The notes below the pieces were generated by a model that worked only from the letters and a program-made list of their open reading frames with translations, did not search any database and was not told the origin of the DNA. From JADLHS01 sp020848635 (GTDB lineage: Bacteria; Verrucomicrobiota; Verrucomicrobiia; Limisphaerales; JADLHS01), in assembly GCA_037044975.1 (NCBI GenBank), contig JBAOIL010000037.1:186001-250000 (forward strand): a stretch of DNA of 64,000 bases. Reading direction: 5' to 3'. Below are positions 1 through 10,286 of the stretch, in pieces (position 1 is the first letter of the stretch; each line of letters starts with the position of its first letter). The translations under genes and the position numbers were made by a program.

Positions 1-3000
1 GTACCGGATGCAATTCAATACCGTCTCGTCGTCGCCGGTCACAACTTCCAGGAGACCATCGCCGTCCAGGTCAGCAACAAGCGGGACACCGCCGCCCTTC
101 ATCTTCGCGCCTTTGAAAGCGTGGCTGTAAGGACGAAAGCTCCACAACGACCGGCCGTCATTCGCCAAGGCATGCATCCGCCGGTCTTCGTTGCACGGGA
201 AGAGAAGATCAGATTTACCATCGCCGTCGAGATCCGCAGCGACGGGGATCAAGGTGGGCCGGCTTTCGATTTCAATCCCACGCAGGCGGTGACCATTCTG
301 GTCCAGAATGGTCAGCTCACAGCGGGGCCAAGGCTGCAAAGCAGTTGGGACGATGACCTGTTGATAGCCGAGGCCGTCGAGGTCCGCCAACACCGGCGCC
401 CACTCGCCTTCCGAGTGGGCCTCCAAGGACCAGAGCTTGCGGCCGTTGGCAGTGAGAGCAACGACCTCGTACGGCGTCGTTTCGGTCTTGGAAGCCAGAA
501 CGATTTCCGGCTGCCCGTCGCCATTGAGGTCGCCCACGGAAACCGGAAGAAAACGGGGCCCGCGAGTTTGGTAACTCCAAATAGGTTCGCCGCGCCCGGT
601 CAACGCGCGGAACGTACCGTCACCGCTTGCGATCAAGATGCTGCGCTGGCCCATCAACGTCGCCACAATTGGGCGGGCGACGACCGGGTTGTCCAGTACG
701 TGCGACCAAACGACACTCCCGCGCTTGTCCAGACACGCGATTTCCCCACTTTTTGAGCCGACCAAGATTTGTTCACCAGCGATGATGGGCGCCGTCAGGG
801 TATTTTCAAATAGCTTGCTCCAGAGCAGTCGCCCCTGACCATTCACCACGTAAAGTGTGTCCTGCGCGGTGAAAACGATGTCCGGAAGGCGGTCCCCATC
901 TATGTCCACGACTGCGGGTGAGGACGGGGCATCCTTGGCCGCAAACTTCCACAAAATCTTACCGTTGGCATCCACCAGACAAAGCGCCCGCTCAATTGGG
1001 CCCGTGTTCAACGCGATCTGAAGCCGGCCGGTGCCGCAGAAGTCCGCGGCGGCAGGCGAAGTCAACAGCGCACCTTCGGTTACAAGCCGCCATTTCAAAC
1101 GCGGCGTCCCGCTGACACCAAACAGACCGCTCTGCGTGGACGGTGGCGTGCAAGGTTCTTCCCTCCGCAACGCGTTGGGTTGGCAGGGAAATCCATTCGT
1201 GTCCGTTCCAGCGCGCAATTTCCAATCTGCTTTCAAGAAATGGCTCAGCTTCGTCCGCCGTGTAGCGGATTTGCAACCCGCCCGCGGCCCCGGTCGGAAC
1301 TTCGACGCGATAGAATTTGCCGAAGCTGTTCGTGAGCACCTCGGTCGGCGGCAGCGGAGAGGTAGGCAGACGCTCAATGCGGCCCGGCGTATCACCCAAC
1401 AACACGGCCTCACCGTCAGGTGGTACAATCGAGGTGAAGAAAATAGTTTGGGGAGCGGAGAATGCTCGCCAGGGCACATCCGTTCCGCTCAGGGTCGTGG
1501 CCGTCAGTTGCGCCGTGCCGCAGTAACCTGGTCCGGGCGCGGGCACTAGAAAGCGAATGACGCCGTCCGGTGCTTTGCCGACCGGATTCAATCTGCCGGT
1601 GCGACCATCATCGAACTGAAAATCCAGGCTGATCTGCTGTGCGGTTTCGGCATTTTCCAGCCGGAACTCGACTGGGCTCACTGCCGTGGATGCTTGCCAG
1701 CGCGCAAACTGCCAACCGGTGTATTTCAGGAAATAATCCGACGCTTGGGCAGGAAGCTTGGCCGTCGGCTCCACGGTGGCGAGGCGCAACAGGGCATGGG
1801 CTAATTCGCCCGCCCCGCTGTTGGCGTTGTAAATGTAGCCGTCGGCGGACTCTTTGATGAGGCCGTTTTCAAACATCGTGTCACCCGCGAAATTGGCGTA
1901 GCGGCGAATGGCGCGCAGATACTCCGGTTCGTGAGTCGTTTCGTAGAGGTCGAGCAGGAACTCCAAATTCTTGCCGTAGGTTTCCGGCCGCACCGTGGGC
2001 GGGACGGGTTCGGAGAGGATAAAGCGGGCGTAGTTGCGAGCCATGTCGAGGAACCACGGATCCTTGGTCTCGCGGTAAAGGTTCTCACAAGCCTGAGCCT
2101 GAAAGCCGGTTTCGCCTTGATCGCTGCCCCAGGGAGACTGGTAACCAGCGCCGGCCGTCGAGCCATCCTCCGTGTTCACCGTGCGAAAGAATTTACCGGA
2201 ACTGGATTCGTAGGCATCACCGGCGAAGGATTTGACGTAGGCGGCCGCCATTTCAAGAAACACCGACTGGTGGCGGTCGAGTTGGTAGGTCCGCAAGAGG
2301 TAATAGGCGAGGATGGGCGGCATGATGGTGGGGCCACTTTGAGTTGGGGCGTAGGCACCGCCGACGAGACCGGTTCGGGGATGACGGACTTTCCAAAGCA
2401 GCTGGCCGGCCTTCAGCGCCCAGTCAAGATGCTTCGCCTCGCCGGTCTTCGTGTAGAGAAAGTAGAACGAGAAGGCATAGAGGCCGGAGTGCTTCGCATA
2501 GGGGCCGCGCACGCGCAAATCGTCGAACTGGCCGGTGTAGTAATTGCCGTGGCGGTCGAAGTTGAAGGTCTCCTTGTCCCAGATATGGATACGATAGATC
2601 GCCTCAATCTCCCGCCGTACGGAATTCGGATCTAACCGCCACATTTCCTCCCACGCCGGCAACTGGCGCTCCAGCTCGTGCCGGGTCGCTTCGATTTCGT
2701 CCCGGACCACATTGTAAAACATGTGCTCGCCCCAGGCGTAAAGGCCGGTGGCCTGGCTCTGGCAATGTCCCATGAAATAGCGGAGATAGGCGTCGGCAGC
2801 CGCGGCATATTTCTGGTCCCCGGTCAGTTGGGAGAGTTCGTAAAACGTTCGTACCGTGAACAGATCCCGGTGCAAATTGCTGCCGCGAGCGTTGCGCATA
2901 TAGTCCTCGGCATCGTACGAACGCTGCCAATTGGGGTCCTTGGTTTTCGGGATGCGCCGCGTCTTGAGGTCAAGCATCGAAACCCACATCGGCGTGGAAA

Positions 3001-3190
3001 CGCTCCCATAGCGATCGCGACCATCCGCGATAAGCGTGTCGGCGAACTGCCGGACGCGCTGGAGTGACTCCTCGCCGGGCGCAGCCGCGGCAGCCGAGCG
3101 AAGGAATAACACAATAACCAAGCCGAGGCCACCGGTCAGGAATATTATCAAATGACTTACGCCGACCGATGGTTTCAAAGCTCGCTTCAT
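1..3190 (-). CDS. Large secreted alpha-toroid protein with C-terminal FG-GAP/PQQ-like repeats (partial, one frameshift)
   Basis: This gene starts at 3190 with a signal peptide (hydrophobic run near residues 10-35 ending AAAAAPGE). Residues about 40-500 are a helical repeat region rich in Trp, Tyr and His pairs, like the (alpha/alpha)6 toroids of polysaccharide lyases and hydrolases. A beta-rich stretch follows. The frame that leaves the start codon degrades near 1139, where one extra C on the coding strand would restore the reading. Below that point the adjacent minus frame is open to the window edge and reads as FG-GAP/PQQ-type repeats, with motifs such as DIDGDRLPD and DLDGDG. The C-terminus lies outside the window. 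It is last in the operon and overlaps the ThuA gene by four bases (ATGA). The substrate is unknown; degradation of an exported polysaccharide is inferred from the neighbours. Confidence 0.7.
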
Positions 3191-3975
3191 CGTGTGGCTG
3201 AGTTGGGCTGGAAGCTTGCGGGCTTAGAACCCGCCGCTACCTGGATTCCCCCCAGCAGGTGCTGCAGGAACAGGGGTTCCGCAAAACTTGCTTCCGTGTG
3301 ACCCAGCGCGGTGTACCACACGCGACCCCGTCCGATCTGCTTGCACCACGCAACCGGATGATCGTCACTCATCGTGCCGCCCTTGTAGGTGGTCTCGTCG
3401 AGCGAGGCGAGCACGCGCACTTTGCCGCGCGGACTCGCGACAAAGTTGTACCACTCGTCCTTGCGCACCCAACGCTGAGGCAGGGTAGTGGTCGAAGGAT
3501 TCCGCACGTCCTCGACGTCGATCGCCGCTTCAACGATCGCCGAGTGATTGGTGAAATGAGCGCATAGTGCCTCGCCATACCATGGCCAGCCCCCTTCGGT
3601 TGCCACGTCGCCCGCCACAGCGGCATGAATGCCCACCAATCCGCCGCCACCTTCGAGGAACTCCTGGAAGGCGCTTTGCTGCTCGTCATTCAGAATGTCG
3701 CCTGAGGTGCTGAGAAAGACGACGGCCTTGTATCTGGCCAGATTGGTGGAGGTGAACCAACTTGCATCCTCGGTTGCTTCCACGAAAAAGCCGTTTTCCA
3801 TGCCGAGTTTCTGAATGGCCGCGATGCCGTTGGTGATCGAGGCGTGCCGATACATGAGCGTCTTGGAGAAGACGAGCACACTGAAACCGGCGCGCGGTGA
3901 GGATTGCGTCGCGCAGCCGGCCAGCCAAACCATCAGCAACGTGGCCAGCGGATACAGCAGACTTGAAGTTTTCAT
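3187..3975 (-). CDS. ThuA-like domain lipoprotein
   Basis: 262 residues. The N-terminus has a hydrophobic signal ending LAGC, a lipobox, so the protein is probably anchored in a membrane. The rest fits the ThuA/trehalose-utilization fold (glutamine-amidotransferase-like). Visible features are an opening strand VLVFSKT followed by RHASI, a central GGGGLVGIHAA loop, and a C-terminal segment with RVWYTALGH. ThuA proteins take part in keto-sugar metabolism in rhizobia, and many PVC-group bacteria carry secreted versions next to Gfo/Idh/MocA enzymes. Here it lies between a Gfo/Idh/MocA gene (18-nt gap) and the alpha-toroid gene (4-nt overlap), so co-transcription is very likely. The substrate is not evident. 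Confidence 0.85.
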   Translation of the reverse strand: MKTSSLLYPLATLLMVWLAGCATQSSPRAGFSVLVFSKTLMYRHASITNGIAAIQKLGMENGFFVEATEDASWFTSTNLARYKAVVFLSTSGDILNDEQQSAFQEFLEGGGGLVGIHAAVAGDVATEGGWPWYGEALCAHFTNHSAIVEAAIDVEDVRNPSTTTLPQRWVRKDEWYNFVASPRGKVRVLASLDETTYKGGTMSDDHPVAWCKQIGRGRVWYTALGHTEASFAEPLFLQHLLGGIQVAAGSKPASFQPNSATR

Positions 3976-3993
3976 TCGATGGTTCGGTTCGGC

Positions 3994-5352
3994 TCAAAAC
4001 ACTTTCGTCTGGCCAGGTTTGGCGATGGGATATTTCCCGTTCGCATCGGGCATGACCGGCGGGTTGGCGTTACTCGTCCAATCGCCCAAGCCCGGCGCGA
4101 GCTCCAAATCCGAAGCGGAGGCTTCCTCCCAAGTGATCAACTGCCCTGACTCGCATGCCATGCGCCCCAGCATGGCGGCGAAACAGGCTTTCGCGCTGCG
4201 TTCGGTTTCGTTGTACGGCTGGTCATTACGAATGGCGTCGAAGAACAAATCGTGCTCGCGCTGGTATTGGTCACACGGCTCGCCAGTGTATTGCCAGGCG
4301 AGATTGGCGGAGACCGGTTTGTGGCCTTTGAAGAGGCGCGGCTTGGACTGGCCTTCGCCGAGAATCGCGCAGCCTTTCGCGCCTTGAATGAAATCACCAA
4401 AGAAATCGAACGCGTTCGTAATGTGCCGCCCCTGGGCGAGCATCTTCGTGCCGTCGGGAAAGGTGTACTCCGCGGTGTAGTGGTCGAAAAGCTGGTCGGG
4501 ATCGGTGCGCACCTGCCGGCCCCCGATGCCTTGCGCGGACACGGGCCACGCATCCTTGATCCAGCAACAGATATCAATGTTGTGGATCAGCCAGTCCACG
4601 ATGAAGCTGCCGTTGAGCCAGGTGAAATTGCTGTAGTTGTTGATCTGGTGGGCCAGTTCCGTCATGCCCGACTCACGCGGTTTGAAGCCGACCGGACCGT
4701 GCATGCGATTGGCCCAACACGTGACCACATCGCCGATCAGACCCTGGTGAATCTGATCCACGGCCTGCTCCAGCGGCAGATAATGGCGGCTCATCAGGCC
4801 GGAGGCGATCTTGAGATTCTTCAGCTTGGCCTCCTCCCCGGCTTTGCGGATGCGCCGGATTCCTGGCGCGTCCACCGCGAATGATTTTTCCATGAACACG
4901 TTCAAACCCCGGGCGACCGCATACTCCACGTGGAGCGGACGGAAAGCGGGTGGCGTTGCCAGCAACACCACATCCCCTTTATCGAGTGAATCAATCGCCT
5001 GCTTGTATCCTTCCAGACCGTAAAACTGCCGGTCGCGCGGCACGTCAAGTTGGGAAGCGAACCGGGACCGCAAATTGTCGAGCGTGCTCTGCACGCGCGG
5101 TTGGAAGAAGTCGGCCAGCGCCCAAAGCTTCGTCGGGCCCGCGGTGGCCAGCGCCTGCGACACCGCCCCGCCGCCCCGCCCCCCACAACCAACGAGGGCG
5201 ATTTTAATCGTATTGTTTTCCGCGGTGTAGCCGGCTCGCGGCAGCGCGCCAACCATCGCCGCTCCCGCCGCGACTTTGGTTGAGGTGGACAGGAACTCCC
5301 GCCGGGTGACGGAGGCCGCGGATCGGCGCTCGCTGGCTTGGTCGTTGTTCAT
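3994..5352 (-). CDS. Gfo/Idh/MocA-family oxidoreductase with Tat signal
   Basis: 452 residues. The N-terminus carries a twin-arginine motif (TRREFLS, residues about 17-23) and a hydrophobic h-region, so export in a folded, cofactor-loaded state is expected. A Rossmann nucleotide-binding motif follows (ALVGCGGRGGG, residues about 52-62), and then the family EKS signature (VFMEKSFAVD, with the Lys expected to be catalytic). The C-terminal half matches the beta-sheet substrate domain of the family. It is the middle member of three such genes in this operon. Its nearest relative here is the next gene upstream (5439-6878), which suggests a tandem duplication followed by divergence. NAD(P)-dependent oxidation of a sugar or its glycoside is the family role; the specific substrate is unknown. 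Confidence 0.88.
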   Translation of the reverse strand: MNNDQASERRSAASVTRREFLSTSTKVAAGAAMVGALPRAGYTAENNTIKIALVGCGGRGGGAVSQALATAGPTKLWALADFFQPRVQSTLDNLRSRFASQLDVPRDRQFYGLEGYKQAIDSLDKGDVVLLATPPAFRPLHVEYAVARGLNVFMEKSFAVDAPGIRRIRKAGEEAKLKNLKIASGLMSRHYLPLEQAVDQIHQGLIGDVVTCWANRMHGPVGFKPRESGMTELAHQINNYSNFTWLNGSFIVDWLIHNIDICCWIKDAWPVSAQGIGGRQVRTDPDQLFDHYTAEYTFPDGTKMLAQGRHITNAFDFFGDFIQGAKGCAILGEGQSKPRLFKGHKPVSANLAWQYTGEPCDQYQREHDLFFDAIRNDQPYNETERSAKACFAAMLGRMACESGQLITWEEASASDLELAPGLGDWTSNANPPVMPDANGKYPIAKPGQTKVF

Positions 5353-5438
5353 GGGTTGAGCTTTTGTTAATTCGTCGTTAAAGCAAATAGATCAAGCGGC
5401 TTTCAGCAATTTCTTCAGGCACGTCCAACCGAACCCGA

Positions 5439-6878
5439 TCAAATCTCCACCGTCTTCCCCGGGATCGGTGCCGGATAGCGGCCTTGGGCGTCAGCCTGCA
5501 CGGGAGCCGGACTGCTGGCGGTCAAGGCATCTACGTTGGAGCAGAATTGGAAATCCGACGCCATGGCTTCATCCCAGGTGATGAGCTTGCCGGAATGCAC
5601 CGCGGCCCGACCCATGATGGCGCCGAGATTGGAAAGCGCGGCCCGCCGGGCTTCGTTGTGCGGTTTGTCGTTCCGGATAGCGCTCAACAGCACGTCCCAC
5701 TCCGCCTGCCAGGGGTTGACCGTTTCCTTCGCCGGTCGCCAGGCGATATTGGCCGGCTCGATGCGTTGATCCTTGTACAGGCAGCCGTTCGGGGCATGGA
5801 TGTTACCCGAGAACTTCGCGGCGCACTTCGTCCCGTGAATATAAGTGGCGAAGTCGTCGTAACAATTCGGGATATAGCGGCCAGTCACCAAAGCTTTGGT
5901 GCCATCGGCGAAGGTGTATTCGATGGAGTAGCTGTCCAAGTTCTGGCTGGCATCGGTACTCCCGGCGAAACGCCCGCCGACACCGTGCGCCGCCACGGGC
6001 CAGGAATCCTTGATCCAGAAACACTCGTCGATCTGATGGATCATCAGTTCGATGAACACGCCGCCCGAGGACCACAGGAACTGGTAGGGATGGCCGGGGC
6101 TGAGCTGCCAGAGCAACTCGTTCTCGCCCTGCGGGAAGGGTTGCATGAAATAGCCCGAATCCATGCGATAGGCGCGGATGAGTTGGATGTCGCCCATGGC
6201 GCCGTCGCGAATCTTCTGGATGAGCGCCTGGCGCGCGGAGGAATGCCGGCACATAAGGCCGGCCGCAATCTTGAGGTTCTTCTTGTCCGCCGCCTCGCCC
6301 GCACGGAGGATGCGTTTGACCCCCCCTGGGTCGGCCGCAAAATCTTTTTCCATGAACACGTTAACCCCCTTTTCCACCGCGTACTCCAGATGCGGCGCGC
6401 GGAAGGCGGCGTGGGTCGTCAACATGGCCACATCGCCGGGCCGCAGACAATCAATGGCGTGCCGAAAGGCGTCGAAGCCCAAAAAGCGACGGTCCTTCGG
6501 CACCTCAATCCAATCCCCCAGACTCTGGCTCAACGCGGCGTAGGATTGGTCCAGCTTGTCCTGGCGCAGGTCGGCCATGGCGACCAGCTTGATCGGCCCG
6601 CCCGCGCCCGTACCGACGGCCCTTTTCGTGCCGCCGTCGTCGCCAAGCACCAGTCCGCCAGCCGACATGGCATTGGCGACCGCGCCGGTACCACGACCGC
6701 CGCAGCCGATCAAAGCCAGGCGAATGGTGTTGTCCGCTGCGGCGTGGACGTGCGGCAGCGCGACCCCCGCCAGGGCGGAACCAGCGACGAGCTTGCTGCC
6801 CGTGACAAGGAATTCACGACGAGAAGGACGATGCGGTTGAGTTGGACCAAGTTCAGGTTTCAGGTTGGACGCGTTCAT
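5439..6878 (-). CDS. Gfo/Idh/MocA-family oxidoreductase with Tat signal
   Basis: 479 residues. It has a twin-arginine signal (SRREFLV, residues about 19-25), then an h-region ending near HAAADN. The Rossmann motif is ALIGCGGRGTG, and the catalytic-lysine motif is VFMEKDFAAD. Compared with its downstream neighbour it has an insertion after the Rossmann motif (around residues 70-95, rich in Gly) and a longer C-terminus. The gap to the neighbour is 86 nt and the gap to the isomerase gene upstream is 27 nt, which fits one operon. It presumably acts on a sugar or sugar derivative outside the cytoplasm; the cofactor would be bound before export. Confidence 0.88.
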   Translation of the reverse strand: MNASNLKPELGPTQPHRPSRREFLVTGSKLVAGSALAGVALPHVHAAADNTIRLALIGCGGRGTGAVANAMSAGGLVLGDDGGTKRAVGTGAGGPIKLVAMADLRQDKLDQSYAALSQSLGDWIEVPKDRRFLGFDAFRHAIDCLRPGDVAMLTTHAAFRAPHLEYAVEKGVNVFMEKDFAADPGGVKRILRAGEAADKKNLKIAAGLMCRHSSARQALIQKIRDGAMGDIQLIRAYRMDSGYFMQPFPQGENELLWQLSPGHPYQFLWSSGGVFIELMIHQIDECFWIKDSWPVAAHGVGGRFAGSTDASQNLDSYSIEYTFADGTKALVTGRYIPNCYDDFATYIHGTKCAAKFSGNIHAPNGCLYKDQRIEPANIAWRPAKETVNPWQAEWDVLLSAIRNDKPHNEARRAALSNLGAIMGRAAVHSGKLITWDEAMASDFQFCSNVDALTASSPAPVQADAQGRYPAPIPGKTVEI

Positions 6879-6905
6879 AATAATACTTTCAGTGACAGGC
6901 TTGGG

Positions 6906-7730
6906 CTAAAGCAGCTGTTTGAGATGGGCAATGGACCGGCCAGCCTGCTCGACGGTACCACATTCAACCGAGAGCACGATGTCGCGTTTCGCTTTTCGGC
7001 AAAGCTTGATCACGCGCGCCCAGTCAATCACCCCGTCGCCGCACGCGCAGCCGACGGGCGTACCGGTGACCTTGCCGCGCTCGGCGTTCGACTGCGCGAC
7101 CGCGATGTCTTTCGCATGCAGATGCACCAGCCGGCCGACCACGCGCGCCAGCCACTTGTAAGGATCGTGGCCGCAGAGGTAACTGTTGCCGGTGTCGAAA
7201 TTGATCCCGATGGCCGGGCTTTTCACCAGCCGGTAGATGCGATCCAAGCCGTCCGGGTGCTTGCTGTATTGTTGGTGCGGCTCCAGCCCGATCAACACGC
7301 CGCGGGGTTCGGCGACCTTCGCCGCCTCCATCAGCGTGTAACGCATCAAGACGTGATCCTCGGCTTCGGTGGTCCACGCCGGTTTCGGGCCTTCGTCACT
7401 GTTTACCACCGGCGCACCGCACTCGGCGGCGAAGCGGATGGCCTGCTTGAGGTATTCGACGCTGATCTCCGGCTTGATCAGCGGGCAGTGCCCCGAGAGG
7501 CCGGACAACTTCACCCCCGACTTCGCGCAGGCGCGCTTAATGCGCAGCGGATCGTCGAGCATGGAAACACTGTGGAAATAGCCCGCCTCGCTGAGCAGTT
7601 CGCGGCCGAGATGGACCATGGGCTCAACATATTCGTAGCCCAGTTCCGCGGCTTTGGCGACGCCCCATTCGAAGGACTTGTCCTCGTGCCGTACGAACTC
7701 GAGATTGATACCGATTTTGATTTTAGCCAT
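6906..7730 (-). CDS. Sugar phosphate isomerase/epimerase-like TIM-barrel protein (AP endonuclease 2 family)
   Basis: 274 residues with no signal peptide, so probably cytoplasmic. The layout is a xylose-isomerase-like TIM barrel. The first strand is KIGINLEF. Putative metal-ligand positions lie in LIGLEPHQQ, NFDTGNS, LVHLHAKDI and LSVECGT, which match the Glu/Asp/His pattern of this superfamily. It is encoded between a DUF6807-type gene (36-nt gap) and two exported oxidoreductases. In such clusters the family usually isomerises or epimerises keto-sugars or cyclitols, or removes them as 3-keto-glycosides; which reaction applies here cannot be told from sequence alone. Confidence 0.83.
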   Translation of the reverse strand: MAKIKIGINLEFVRHEDKSFEWGVAKAAELGYEYVEPMVHLGRELLSEAGYFHSVSMLDDPLRIKRACAKSGVKLSGLSGHCPLIKPEISVEYLKQAIRFAAECGAPVVNSDEGPKPAWTTEAEDHVLMRYTLMEAAKVAEPRGVLIGLEPHQQYSKHPDGLDRIYRLVKSPAIGINFDTGNSYLCGHDPYKWLARVVGRLVHLHAKDIAVAQSNAERGKVTGTPVGCACGDGVIDWARVIKLCRKAKRDIVLSVECGTVEQAGRSIAHLKQLL

Positions 7731-7766
7731 GGCTTTGGTGGTGTGAAGGTTGATGGTTGAGAGATT

Positions 7767-8696
7767 TCAAGGGGCCGCTTCGCGCCAGCGCCGGGCGCGG
7801 GCTTCGAGTGCTTCAGTGGATTTCACTTCCGGGTAAAGCACCACGAGGTAACGCACCGTGAATTTGTCGCCGCTGTGGTAAACCAGCGGCTCCTTGTCCA
7901 GACCCTGCGTGGCCGACAGGTAGGCGAACGGACTGCGCATAGAGAAGAACTGACCGTCGCCGCGGGCATTGGCCGGGTGCGGGACAAGCGCGATCGTCGC
8001 TGGCTGGACCGTCGCTGCGAACGAAACCGCCGCCCACTTCGCCGGTGACACCTCCTGGCGGTTGACGAGGTCGGGCTTGCGCCCGGCATAGCTATGATTG
8101 GCAAGCGCATCGAACTCTTGAATGTAGCGCATGCCCAGCCCGTGGTAGGTCGCGCCAGTCAGTGCGACCTCATTCGTCTTCTTGCCGACCTCAAACTCCG
8201 CCTTCCATTCGAGCGCCGCCTCGCGCGCAGCGGCATCCACCGTCAGCACGAGGGTTCGCTGCTCGACGAGCAATGCGGCGGGCGTGGTGTCCGCGAGAAA
8301 GGCATCTTGCGGTGCGACCCAGTGAATGGTCTGCCGCAGCGTGGCCGCGCCACCGGTCATCGACGCGGTCGTCTCCACCACCCGTTCGACGCCGTTGCCG
8401 GAAACTTCCTCCCAGAAGTTCAGCCCGTTGACCTTGATCGCATACATCAACGCGTGATGGTGCAGATGATCCGAAGGTGAATCGCGCAGGATGTTGCGCC
8501 CCCCGGGCGCGCTGAACTCGGCCACGTAGGGTTTGGCTTGGCGTTGGTTGAAGACATAGCGCAGCAGCGGCTGGCCGTTGTGCGACACGACCCAGGCGTT
8601 CGTCGCCACCCCGGCTTCCAGGCGCAGCGTTGATTGCGCCGAACCAACACCCGCGACGAACGTCAACAGAGCGACCAGGGCAAACGGTTTTTTCAT
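7767..8696 (-). CDS. Secreted DUF6807 (PmoA-like) family protein
   Basis: 309 residues with a clear signal peptide (KKPFALVALLTFVAGVGSAQ). The body is beta-rich and contains HLHHHALMYAI near residues 77-87, a His cluster typical of the DUF6807 or PmoA-like family often found beside Gfo/Idh/MocA and ThuA proteins in Verrucomicrobiota and Planctomycetota. The family has no firmly established activity that I know of; a galactose-mutarotase-like or sugar-binding fold is possible. The start lies only 4 nt after the stop of the upstream oxidoreductase, so the two are almost certainly co-transcribed. Confidence 0.78.
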   Translation of the reverse strand: MKKPFALVALLTFVAGVGSAQSTLRLEAGVATNAWVVSHNGQPLLRYVFNQRQAKPYVAEFSAPGGRNILRDSPSDHLHHHALMYAIKVNGLNFWEEVSGNGVERVVETTASMTGGAATLRQTIHWVAPQDAFLADTTPAALLVEQRTLVLTVDAAAREAALEWKAEFEVGKKTNEVALTGATYHGLGMRYIQEFDALANHSYAGRKPDLVNRQEVSPAKWAAVSFAATVQPATIALVPHPANARGDGQFFSMRSPFAYLSATQGLDKEPLVYHSGDKFTVRYLVVLYPEVKSTEALEARARRWREAAP

Positions 8697-8700
8697 GGCG

Positions 8701-9981
8701 TCAGATCACGATCTCGCGTTTCACCGGGTCGAAAGTGGCAACCTTGTCCTTGAGCAGGCTCAGCAGGGCCATGTTCAGCCCTGCCTGCACGTGCAGCCCA
8801 AACTCCACGTCGCTCACCGGCTTCTCGCGCGTGCGGACGCAGCTCAGGAAGTTCTCCCAGTGCGCCGCCGTGCTGTCGCCTTTCTTTGCCGGGAAGACCT
8901 GCCGCTCGCCCTTGAACGGGATGACCGTCATGCCGTCGAAGCCCACGTTCCACTCGCCCGGGTTTTGCAACGTGAGCGTGCCTTCGTCGCCGTGGATGGC
9001 TGGCTCGGTGACATAGTTGTTGGCCAGTGTGCCCGCGACCACCACGGAGAGTTTCTCCGGGTAATCCAGACACATGTTGAAGGTGTCCGGCACTTCGCGG
9101 TCGTAGGTGGTGTATTTGAAGATGCCGCCGGAGGCCACGACGCGCGTGGGAAACTTCAGCCCGATGGCGCTGACGAACGGCGTGAAGGTGTGCGGGAACA
9201 GGTCGGTGCAGGGACCGCCGGCGTAGTCGAGATACTTCCGCCAACTGAAGAAGCGGTCCACGGTGAAGGGCACTTTCGGCGCGTCGCCGAGGAACGCGTC
9301 CCAATCGAGGTCCGGGCCGGGCTTGGCCTCGGGATCGGGGATGTGCATGCGCTCGCCCCAGTCTCCGTTGCGGTAGAAGCCGGCGGTGACGAGCTGTACG
9401 CGGCCCACCGCGCCGCCCTGCACCAGTTCGCGCACCTTTTGCCAGGCGGGATTCGAGTTGCCCTGGTTGCCGATCTGCACCACGCGCTTGAGCCGGCGGG
9501 TTTCCTCGTAGAACAACTTGCTCAGATTGAACTGCGTCCAGTGGCCCATGGGCTTCTCGCAATAGACGTCCTTGCCAGCGCGGATTGCATCAATGGCTTG
9601 CGGCACGTGCAGGCGATCCGGCGTGGCGATGCAGACGACGTCCACGCTTTGATCCGCGAGCAGATCCATGTGCTTCTGGTAGGCCTTCGCCCCGGTCGCT
9701 TTCGCGACTTCATTCAGACGAAACCTATAGGCATCACAAACCGCCACGAGCTGCACCAGTTCGCCCGTCCCCCCGAGTTTCTTGACGGTGTTAACGTGAC
9801 TTTGCCCGCGCCCGCCCACGCCGATGAAACCGACGCCGATGCGATCGTTGGCGCCGAGCACCCGCCCGCGCGAGACGAATGGGGCGGCAATGGCCACGCC
9901 GGCGGCAGCGCGGGCAGTATGGTGAAGGAAGGTCCGGCGCGTGAGTTGCGCGCCCCGGGAACGAAGGGCAACTGAGTTCAT
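8701..9981 (-). CDS. Gfo/Idh/MocA-family oxidoreductase with Tat signal, first gene of the operon
   Basis: 426 residues from the ATG at 9981. The reading frame continues upstream to 10047, but the Tat motif (LTRRTFLH) lies at the usual distance from the ATG at 9981, so I prefer that start. The Rossmann motif is GFIGVGGRGQ and the catalytic-lysine region is VYCEKPMGHW. It resembles the large PVC-group subfamily of exported Gfo/Idh/MocA proteins more than the two tandem paralogues downstream. As the first gene of a seven-gene unit it faces a 305-nt divergent intergenic region shared with the GH106-type rhamnosidase gene, which suggests joint control of glycan hydrolysis and sugar oxidation. Confidence 0.87.
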   Translation of the reverse strand: MNSVALRSRGAQLTRRTFLHHTARAAAGVAIAAPFVSRGRVLGANDRIGVGFIGVGGRGQSHVNTVKKLGGTGELVQLVAVCDAYRFRLNEVAKATGAKAYQKHMDLLADQSVDVVCIATPDRLHVPQAIDAIRAGKDVYCEKPMGHWTQFNLSKLFYEETRRLKRVVQIGNQGNSNPAWQKVRELVQGGAVGRVQLVTAGFYRNGDWGERMHIPDPEAKPGPDLDWDAFLGDAPKVPFTVDRFFSWRKYLDYAGGPCTDLFPHTFTPFVSAIGLKFPTRVVASGGIFKYTTYDREVPDTFNMCLDYPEKLSVVVAGTLANNYVTEPAIHGDEGTLTLQNPGEWNVGFDGMTVIPFKGERQVFPAKKGDSTAAHWENFLSCVRTREKPVSDVEFGLHVQAGLNMALLSLLKDKVATFDPVKREIVI

Positions 9982-10286
9982 AGCGATTTGGATGACTAGC
10001 GATGACCCTAGCTTGCCCGGGACGGGCGTCTCACCGGAAATTGGCATAGTCTAACCGCAAACTGGCGGCGCAATCGGATCACGCTGGGGGCAGGAGCTGG
10101 CCGCTTCCCAACAAACTCCGGGGCCAGACTTTTCTTAAAATCTTTCTGCTCCCAAGCCCGCCTGGCTGCTAAGCTGCGGCCACATGATGCGAGTCGGCAT
10201 TAGCAATCCAGGTCTGGACGCGCCTTTGTCGCCGCCGGGAACGCGCGTTGAACCCCGATGCATCCTGAACCCACCATAAAACGCTT
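9982..10286. other. Divergent intergenic region
   Basis: This 305-nt stretch separates the leftward oxidoreductase operon from the rightward rhamnosidase gene, so it should hold both promoters and any shared operator. I see no convincing -35/-10 pair in either direction and no clear inverted repeat. No tRNA, small RNA or ORF is supportable. Confidence 0.5.

Noticed and set aside
121..756. Plus-strand ORF of 211 codons
   Set aside because: It lies opposite the FG-GAP part of the minus-strand gene, whose repeat motifs are clear; the plus frame has no family signal.
5484..7760. Plus-strand 758-codon ORF
   Set aside because: It is antisense to the isomerase and an oxidoreductase gene that carry clear motifs; long shadow frames are common at this GC content.
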